Shown here piece by piece: positions 56,851 through 64,000 of a DNA stretch of 64,000 bases. Each line of letters starts with the position of its first letter. The first letter of the stretch is position 1. Where the stretch lies: NCBI RefSeq assembly GCF_033473495.1, contig NC_088941.1:2480001-2544000 (forward strand), in the 5' to 3' direction. This stretch comes from Cercospora beticola. Lineage: Eukaryota; Ascomycota; Dothideomycetes; Mycosphaerellales; Mycosphaerellaceae. The notes under the pieces were generated by a model. It worked only from the letters and a program-made list of their open reading frames with translations, did no database searches and was not told where the DNA came from. The translations under genes were made by a program, and so were the position numbers.

Positions 56851-57530
56851 GGAGAGCGGAATGGCATGTCATAGACAAGCATATACACAGTGAAAAGTAG
56901 TTCAAGTCACTCTCGGGAAGTGTCTTACCCATCTGTCCAGTCGCACGACTAAGTGATAAAAGCGCTATGGGAGCAGAGGGAAATTTCACCTTCGAAATCT
57001 CTCATATTGTCATCTATCATCACCTTCATCTTTGTCTTCATCTGCATCTTCAATCATCAACTCGTCATAAGACAAACCCACAGCTGTTCCATGCCATGTT
57101 CCTCCTGTCCTACCACGTACGCTACTTCCTCCATGCAAGCAGGCATTTGCTCATATGGTAGTCCTTCAATCCACCCACCACTCAACCCAAAAACCCTCGC
57201 TAGCCTCATCACGTCCCTTCCTTCCCCACAAAGTCCAGAGAGAAGAGAAGTCATTTATGCAAAAAGTCCGCCGCCGCTTCATAGATATGTTTTGTGTTGA
57301 CTGTTCGTCTTTTAATGGTACTGGTGAATCCTTCCCCTTTAGCCTCCGCACATCTGCATCTCGCCGACGTCAACTCTTGCGCGTCAGCGTGAGCAGCGAA
57401 GTAAGGAAAGTCATTTTTGATCGCTCGTTGCTCGTTGCGGAGCAATGTGCGCAGGGTCGTCAATGTTACGCCCGCCCCGCAATGCGTTGCGACCAGTGGG
57501 CAAGTTGTTGGGAAAATGCCGCATAGAGTC
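56851..57530. other. Intergenic between convergent cysteine synthase and AMPK beta genes
   Basis: Shared 3' flank, pyrimidine-rich near 57000-57200. No gene is seen. Confidence 0.45.
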
Positions 57531-59294
57531 TCATGTATCCTCCGAGGTCGGTTTGTACATGATTGTTGTGAGGAACTATCGGTGGTCAGTACAGTGAGTT
57601 TCGAAAGAGTATGTGCGACTGCTCACCTTCCGCTTGTACCGCGTGGTACCACTCGTGGCTAACACGCCGCTTCTTATGCTACTAGTAGCCAAGTGGTTAA
57701 GCACGGTATGATTGGGCATGATGAGTACACTAGCATCGTCCTTGTGAGGAGTGGCGCCGTTCAAGATGCTCTTATTCAAGAACATTGGTAGACTCGGCGG
57801 CTGTGGAAGAGTGTTCGTCACTCTCTGAGCGCGCTGATATCGCTCATCTTCGGGGTTCTGGTAGTTGTCTAAGTCTACTAGGAATTGTGGAATCGTATTG
57901 GTGTACTTGGCGCGTGGGATCGTCTGCTTCGGAGCTGGCTTGGGTTTGGTCTCGGGCTCTGTTTGAGGCTCAATCTGTCGTGGTGCAGGGGTGGAAGGGA
58001 TAGGGATGAATGCAGACACTTCCGTGGGCTGTTTCTCGCTCTTAGTCGAGCCGTCGGTTGCTTGCAGCGGAGATGGCACATTGGCTTCATTATCGGATGG
58101 CTGCGCCGAATCTGCCAGCGCGCGTACTGCGGCGTCCTGCTTTCCCGTGACCTCGTCAGCGGGAGCAGTTGTGCCGGGTATGTCAATTGGCTGAGCTGCC
58201 TCGGGTGGCTGCGTTTGTCCCTCTGGCAAGGGCGCCACGACCTCGATATAATTGACGAGAATATTTGTCCAATCCACAGTAGTAGGGAGATCTGGTGATG
58301 TGACCATTTCCCCATCCACCAGAAATTTACAATGGTGGGTGCCCGGAGGGAGATAGAGTCGCGCAGAGAACCCCGGTGCGCCATCCTTGTTGCGGGGCAC
58401 TTTGATCTTTTTGTCCCAATTGCAAAATGTTCCTGTGACGAAAACTTTCTCGCCGCTCCCGTTCCATGCGAACTTGTATGAGACCTTGACTGAGCCGTTG
58501 TTCAATCCGGACGTGTCATATGCGTCATTGTCTCCCACATCGTCGTCGTCGACTGTGGTGGAACTCCGCACAGAGGCTATGCGGGGTATGGCACCTTCCT
58601 CAATATCATCATCTTTGATCGCAGTAATATCCTGCGGGGTGATGATGGGGGAGCCCGGCGTGTGCACCTCCTCCTCGATAGGCAGCGGCAATCTAGGCGG
58701 ACGACTGTAGTTGGCAGGTGGCAGGCCATATGGGCTGGCGGAATATCCGGTCGGGATGTAGTCATCTGGTATCACATCGTCGCCGCCGACATGGTTGGCG
58801 GGTGGAACATCGACGGGCTGTGATTCTGTCGGCTCGGGCGACTCAGTGACGGGCGCGGGCGCGGGTTCTTGCGGTTGTGATGGCGGGGTCGGCGGGCGCG
58901 GTGGTGAGGTGTGGATGGGCAGAGTGTTTGACCTCGATGGCGGGCGGGCCTTGCTATCTGCCTGGCCCATGGCGGAAATGGCCGATAAGGCCGAGCGGTG
59001 GCTGTGGGCAAGGTCGTCGACGGCGCGGTGGTGGTTTGACTGTGAAGCGGTGATGGACCTCGCGCGGGCGTGTGCAGCGCGCTTGGGTGAGGCCGAGACG
59101 GTGGCTCCGTGGGCGTAGTACTGCGAGGTGGACGGCGGGTCGGAGCTACTCGAAGTCACCCAGCCCTCGGTGGGCAACGACGGCTTCTTGTTCAGTCGCC
59201 TGCTGCCTGTCCGCTGCGGCTTGGTGGTGTTGCTGCTGCCCGGAGACGTCGCGGGTGGGCCTGAAGCGCCGTCTTTGCTCTCGGCGTTGCCCAT
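57531..59294 (-). CDS. AMPK/SNF1 kinase beta subunit (Sip2/Gal83 type)
   Basis: Two exons: 59294-57627 and 57575-57531, giving 570 residues. MGNAESKD is an N-myristoylation site. A long disordered Pro/Ser region follows to about residue 265. The glycogen-binding CBM48 domain runs VSYKFAWNGSGEKVFVTGTFCNW to HHCKFLVDGEMVTSPDLPTTVDWTNILVNYIEV. The C-terminal ASC domain holds PQFLVDLDNYQNPEDERYQRA and MPNHTVLNHLATSSIRSGVLATSGTTRYKRK. A 51-base intron (gtgagc...gatag) then leads to a 15-codon exon, FLTTIMYKPTSEDT, which gives the standard final beta strand; without splicing the protein ends wrongly at 57576. The subunit scaffolds the kinase and sets its location in carbon-stress signalling. Confidence 0.94.
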
Positions 59295-59721
59295 CGCTCA
59301 ATGGCCTCTTATCGCTGCCTCAACGCGTCAACGGAACATGACGTCTGTGCGACTCGGGCGGGCACAGCGGGGCGACAGTGAGGGTTACACGGGGAGACAG
59401 ACAGAACGAACGAGTGCGAGTGAGACGGAGCAGCGACCTGTGCTGCCCTCCTCCGCCGGGCACAAAGAGGCAGCACGCAGCGCAGCAAGCGACATCACCG
59501 GCGACTGTCGATCGTGCATGGGTGTGTGCCCTTGGCGAGGTTGCGGATAGCCTTTCCGCCAATTCATGCAAGTCATCTCCACCCCTTTCAGCCTCATCAT
59601 GCGCCCATCCTCCACGCCATCACACGCCCGCCCACCACTACGCCTCCGCTGCTGACATGGCACGAGAGTGAACGCATGAAAACGCATGAACGCGAGGGGC
59701 TGAAAGGTGAAACATGTCACC
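59295..59721. promoter_or_regulatory. Divergent promoter, AMPK beta / multi-TM protein
   Basis: 427 bases between divergent start codons. The part up to 59470 is purine/GC-rich and then pyrimidine-rich toward the plus-strand gene. No specific motif stands out. Confidence 0.35.
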
Positions 59722-60365
59722 ATGTCTGACCAGGCTGCATCAGACCAACTGCTTGGCGCTGCCGCCATCCTCCCCACCCTCGCCAGCGGCGCGTACTGGC
59801 TTGTCTACTTCATTGTGATAGTCCTGAGGACCATCGCTTACGCCTTGCTGTGGCTGCTCAACCTGCTCTGGCGACCAATTGCCTTTACCCTGCAGCCCAT
59901 CCTCTACCTAGGCAATTTCTTGCTAGCATGTTTGGCATTGCCATTCAGAGCAATAGTGAAGCTTGAGGTTGGTGTTTCGAATGGCTTCCAAGCACTACCG
60001 ATACTTACCATCTGCAGACTCTGTACATCTACTTGGGCATCGCAGCTCTAGTCGGAATCCTTGGCGGTCTGCTAGTCAGTCTGATCGCAAGCAAAGTGAC
60101 CGGCACCTTCCTCAAGCCGCCTCCGATCAAACCACAGAAAGGCCGATCAGTCAAGGACTATCGCGAACAGAAACAACAGAAGAAGGCCAAGGACCAGCTG
60201 CCGACTCTTCTCGTACCTCCCACGCGACAAGTGAATGGAGTCTCACCACAGCGTCTGTCGCCTGGGTCACTATCACCTGGGTATCTGAGTCTGTCAGATA
60301 GTAGCCGGCGGAAGGCAGGACTCTTGAGCACGGCGATTCTCGAGGAAGAGGATTCCGAATTTTAA
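59722..60365 (+). CDS. Conserved-looking multi-TM protein, unknown function
   Basis: Two exons: 59722-59967 and 60018-60365, with a 50-base intron (gttggt...tgcag), giving 197 residues. The start is the ATG at 59722 (MSDQAASDQLLGAAA). Hydrophobic helices: YWLVYFIVIVLRTIAYALLWLLNLL, then FTLQPILYLGNFLLACLALPF, and after the intron TLYIYLGIAALVGILGGLLVSLI. A basic, Ser-rich cytosolic tail follows (KPQKGRSVKDYREQKQQKKAKDQ) with an acidic end (EEEDSEF). I do not know the family; it reads like a small ER or vacuole membrane protein found across filamentous ascomycetes. Both exons keep frame, and splice sites are adequate. Confidence 0.72.
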
Positions 60366-60458
60366 CAGCCCTCGAAGCCTCGCAGCAGATGAATATAGCA
60401 TTCATATCAACGACAGATGCCCACATCAAACAGCAACGCACAATCTCGATCAACACAA

Positions 60459-61285
60459 TCACAACTTCGCCGCAACCTCCTTCACCCTCTCCCCCTTGAA
60501 CACAATATGCCCATACTCCGCATACCCCTCATTCCCACACCTCAAAATCACACTATGCTCAGCAAAATGCTTCGTCGCATGATACTCATGATGCGCTTCC
60601 GTCGTCGCCCACCCCACATAAACCACATAACACCTCTCAAACTCCTCCCTCTCCCCTCTCCCCTCCACTTTCCTTCCCAAACTCCCTTTCACGCTCTCTA
60701 CCCTCTCTTCCAAAATCGGCCCGCCACTACACCCAAGACATCCGTCCACATACCGAACAATATGTGTCCACAACGGCCAAGCACCTTCATCCCATGCGGC
60801 GCTTCTGTTTACATATATCGCCGTGCCCGAAAACGGAGCTCCTCGCGCTAAAGCTTGAGAATCAGGAGTGAAATCTTGCAACACAGCATGGCGGATCACA
60901 GGGGTTTGTTTCTTATTCGCCAAAACATCAACCAGTGCAATGAAGAAACGATAGTTATCCGAAGCGAGGAAGGCTTGATGTTGAGAGAGGGTGTTGCGGA
61001 CTTTGTCAACACAAAACACAGGTCGTCAGCACGTCACCATTGACTTGAATGCGGGACTTATGGGGGGGGTGGTATTGTACCTATATGTATCTCAACATGT
61101 TGCGGATGTTCAAGCGATTCTCCCCAGTAAATTCTTTGAAACCCGGGTGCTTCAGTGCAATAATCTAGCGCGGCTTGCCATTTGGGATCAGAGAAGAGGT
61201 GGCCGCCTCGGGAGGGGTCGTTGGGGCGGTTGTTGTGCAGGTGGATGATTTGGGTTATTGGCACGTCTTGGGGAGATGGAGACAT
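60459..61285 (-). CDS. Hypothetical protein, dimeric alpha/beta-barrel-like
   Basis: Two exons: 61285-61081 and 61000-60459, giving 248 residues. The start is the ATG at 61285 (MSPSPQDVPITQ); the frame before it opens with TTG. The intron is gtacaa...caaag in phase 1 and joins HVEIHI to VRNTLSQHQAFL. The N-terminal half has paired strands and helices like PGFQRIYWGESLEHPQHVEIHI, then HQAFLASDNYRFF; the second half repeats the pattern around IYVNRSAAW and CYVVYVGWATTEAHHEYHATKHF. That duplication of strand-W/G-x-E...H-x-x-F suggests tandem ABM-type dimeric barrels. No catalytic identity is proposed. Confidence 0.68.
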
Positions 61286-62609
61286 GGAGGATTGAGTGAG
61301 GAAGTGAGAAGTGGAGTTTGATGGGTTTGTTTGAGATTCAGCTGGCAAGTAGGCTGATAGCCTGAGGCTGATGAATGCTATTAGAGGCTAACAATCATTG
61401 TAGTAATTATCAGGTTGTGTAGAGTCAGATTGGACGATGTGGCTGATTGTGCTGATCACTCGCGTCTGCAGTGGCGTGAGGGGTTAGTGTAGGTTTCGCG
61501 GGGCATAGTGAAGGAACGATCTTCTGAGTTTCTTCCCTTTGATACTGTTGACTCGCAATCAGCTTGTCAAAGCGGGAGTTTTCAATTTCAGGAACGATCC
61601 ACGGCGTGGATCTTTGCTAGTGCTAAACATTGTTGCTGAAACTAAGGTTGACAGGTGGAAGGCACAGCGGGAGAAAGTGCAGGCTTCGTGTCGGTGTCGA
61701 TGTTGATCCGGTGCCGAGATTGGACGGTACGGTTTCTCTTGCTGTCCACAGCTTGTTGGTGTCTTCACTCCTGGTTCTTCCCACCACCTTTGATGCGAAG
61801 CTCGAAGTACCCGATCCGAAAATCTCCCTGGAGACGATGAACGGCAGTTCTGCTTTGCAATCACCCATACGTGCCGGATATAACCAGAGACTTGAGGCAT
61901 GGTCCAAGCCAGCGTGGCGGCAGGATTCTGCTCAGAATGAGTGACACATCTGCGAGACCGCGTCCGATCCTCTGTACCGCCGAGCGTGGTTGTTAATCAC
62001 GCCCGGGCATAGCGCGAACTCCGGACGCGATCACGGGAATGATGGTGTAGGCTCAATGGCTTGATATTGTGGTAGAAGAGGATTTTATGCATCTAGAAGT
62101 AAGCTGACTCTAAACAACAGCCCATCAGCTTGTGAATATTGCTGCTCATTCTCCACCTACGCCTTGTCAAAAGTTTCGAAAAGATGAAGACTATGCACAC
62201 GCGAGCAAAGTCTTTCGCGCTCACAGGCGTACTATAAAACACGATACCACGATGCTATACGAGGCTGCGAACAGGACTTTCCGCGACCTATCACTATTCG
62301 TGCAAGCCAAGAACTAACTTCAAGATATGTTTTCGTTGCTGACAGAACAGCTGAAGATCCGCACCATGCACTCCGCGGGGTACGCGGTACTTTGAAGCAA
62401 AAGCTTACGAGGATTGAGCTTTCTCCTCATTTGTGCAACCTTATCTTTAAAGCTGCGCAAACCTATTTCCAAGCATGTGCAACGATCAGCAGCGAGTCGT
62501 TGTCGAGTCGTCATCCTTCACCGGGCTCTGTATTCATATTTGACGTCTTGCTCACAGTACTCGAAGCGTACAAAGGCAACCAGAGGACAATCTTCCAAGA
62601 TACACAATC
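61286..62609. other. Intergenic, 1.3 kb, between divergent genes
   Basis: Promoters of the barrel protein gene (-) and the dioxygenase gene (+). Frames on both strands at 61.56-61.94 kb overlap each other and have no domain content. No gene is supported. Confidence 0.45.
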
Positions 62610-63968
62610 ATGGCACCCGTTACGAACTTCCAAGTCAAGGAGAGATACGATTACCTGAATGGTTTCGGCAGCTATCATTCTTCTGAAGCAGTCCAAGGCG
62701 CCAATCCGCTTGTGATCAATAGCCCGCAGAAGCCACCATATGGGCTGCGAACCGAACGCATAAGCGGCACATCCTTCACAGCTCCGCGGGAGAGAAATCT
62801 ACAAACATGGCTGTATCGTGTCGTATCTTCGCTCGAACGAAGCGAATTCCAGCCTATCGAAGATGTCCCAGAGCAACCATCACTCCTGTCTCCCAATTCG
62901 TACATGTGGCCTTCGTTCTCAGGCGATGAGGGAGCAGACTGGACGAAGCAGAAATTGATCGGCCGAAATGGCGAACCTGAGAAGAAGGAAGGCCTCGCGA
63001 TTTGGTTATTCGCAGCATCTCAATCGATGGCTCCGCGAACGGCATTCTCTTCGCTGGATGGCGAGCAGCTCATCATCCCGCAGGCCGGCGCACTCGACAT
63101 CCAGACCGAGCAAGGCAGACTTTTGGTCCAGCAGAACGAAATCTGTGTCATTCCGCGAGGCGTCCGATATAACGTATCTCTTCCAGATGGCCCAGCTCGC
63201 GGCTACATCTGCGAGCTGTATGAAGGACACTATGAGCTACCAGATCTGGGCATCGTTGGTTCTCATGGCCTTGCCAACGTTCGTGACTTCCAGATCCCCA
63301 CCGCACACTTTTCGGGATCCGTGAAAGACGACCGCGCCGTGATTTCAAAAAATGAAGAATGGACCATCATCGCCCGCCTTTCCTCCCGCCTCTGGTCCTG
63401 CACCCAACCCTCCACTCCCTTCGACGTCGTCGCCTGGCACGGCACTCTATACCCCTACAAATACGACCTCGCCCGCTTCAGCGTCCTCGGAAACCTCCTC
63501 TTCGACGAACACGACCCCTCCCTCTACGTCGTCCTCCGAGCCGCAGCACACGGCAAAGCCCCAGGAACTTCCGTCGTAGACTTCGCCATCATTCCCCCAC
63601 GCTATAGCGTAGCCGAAGACACCCTCTGGATCCCCTACTTCCACCGCAACACCATGAGCGAATTTTACGGGCCCATCATCAATTCTCACGACCCTCGACA
63701 TCCTTTGAATAAAGCTAGTAAGAAAAGTAATGCTTTTGCGCCGTTTATGGCCGGGCTTAATGGGAGTAATGTTCCGCATGGTCCTGCTGAGGCGGACTTA
63801 CAGCAGGCGAGTAATGAGGATTTGAGTCCGAGGAAGATTCAGAATGATGGAGTTACGATTTTCTTGATTGAGACTGAGAGGACGGTTTTGTTGAGTGAGT
63901 GGGCGGAGAAGAGTGCTGTGAAGAATTTTGGGCAGAATAAGCCGGCGAGGGCGGGGGCGAAGATTTGA
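62610..63968 (+). CDS. Homogentisate 1,2-dioxygenase-like protein (divergent)
   Basis: Uninterrupted frame of 452 residues from the ATG at 62610. The family breaks the homogentisate ring with iron and O2 in tyrosine/phenylalanine catabolism. YDYLNGFGSYHSSEAVQGA, NSPQKPPYGLRTERISGTSFTAPR and TWLYRVVSS match the N-terminus of HmgA. FDVVAWHGTLYPYKYDL has the catalytic-site His, and YFHRNTMSEFYG the iron-binding His and Glu. The third iron His is in VPHGPAEADL. The segment before it, normally GGASLHxxMT, is here replaced by FAPFMAGLNGSN, so a His of that motif is missing. N- and C-termini are otherwise full length. It may be a paralogue with altered substrate rather than the housekeeping enzyme. 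Confidence 0.85.
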   Translation: MAPVTNFQVKERYDYLNGFGSYHSSEAVQGANPLVINSPQKPPYGLRTERISGTSFTAPRERNLQTWLYRVVSSLERSEFQPIEDVPEQPSLLSPNSYMWPSFSGDEGADWTKQKLIGRNGEPEKKEGLAIWLFAASQSMAPRTAFSSLDGEQLIIPQAGALDIQTEQGRLLVQQNEICVIPRGVRYNVSLPDGPARGYICELYEGHYELPDLGIVGSHGLANVRDFQIPTAHFSGSVKDDRAVISKNEEWTIIARLSSRLWSCTQPSTPFDVVAWHGTLYPYKYDLARFSVLGNLLFDEHDPSLYVVLRAAAHGKAPGTSVVDFAIIPPRYSVAEDTLWIPYFHRNTMSEFYGPIINSHDPRHPLNKASKKSNAFAPFMAGLNGSNVPHGPAEADLQQASNEDLSPRKIQNDGVTIFLIETERTVLLSEWAEKSAVKNFGQNKPARAGAKI

Positions 63969-64000
63969 GGGTGTTGATGGATCGTATTGAATAGCATGTA
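63969..64000. other. 3' flank to window end
   Basis: Thirty-two bases after the dioxygenase stop. Nothing is visible. Confidence 0.4.

Overview
The window is nuclear DNA of a filamentous ascomycete. The genes carry short introns (about 48-170 bases, GT or occasionally GC donors, CTAAC/CTGAC-type branch sites), lie on both strands and are not in operons. The families present (Zn2Cys6 regulator, HET domain, fungal SLATT, 2EXR, GMC oxidoreductases, Dal5-type MFS) are typical of Pezizomycotina. A Dothideomycete is my guess from general gene style, not something the sequence proves.

Layout. 0-8.4 kb: the 3' end of a Sec12-like COPII exchange factor, a 2EXR/F-box-like orphan, alpha-actinin (two tiny 5' exons) and a CRIB-domain protein that probably binds Cdc42/Rac. 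8.4-15.4 kb: about 7 kb with no gene I can support. 15.4-20.4 kb: a Dal5-type MFS permease converging on a ten-exon secreted GMC oxidoreductase. 21.4-24.6 kb: a small two-TM protein, the rRNA-processing factor Fcf2 and purine nucleoside phosphorylase. 24.9-35.4 kb: a metabolic stretch with a zinc alcohol dehydrogenase, an enoyl-CoA hydratase/isomerase, a small secreted protein, a Zn2Cys6 regulator, a cytochrome b561 membrane protein and an SDR. 35.6-39.2 kb: APC8/Cdc23 and farnesyl diphosphate synthase. 40.4-51.3 kb: a fungal SLATT protein, a doubtful small TM protein, mitochondrial uS10m, an HSL-type esterase, a HET-domain protein and an SRPBCC-like protein. 52-64 kb: condensin CAP-G, mitochondrial-type cysteine synthase, the AMPK beta subunit, a multi-TM protein of unknown role, an alpha/beta-barrel-like protein and a divergent homogentisate dioxygenase.

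Most of the window is housekeeping. The accessory interest lies in three places: the 24.9-35.4 kb metabolic and secretory neighbourhood with its own regulator, the SLATT and HET genes (families tied to immunity and allorecognition) within 10 kb of each other, and the MFS/GMC pair. I rebuilt exon structures by hand from splice signals, reading frame and family conservation. They include two likely GC-AG introns, several micro-exons and one 48-base in-frame intron. No CRISPR array, rRNA, intact tRNA or intact transposon was seen.
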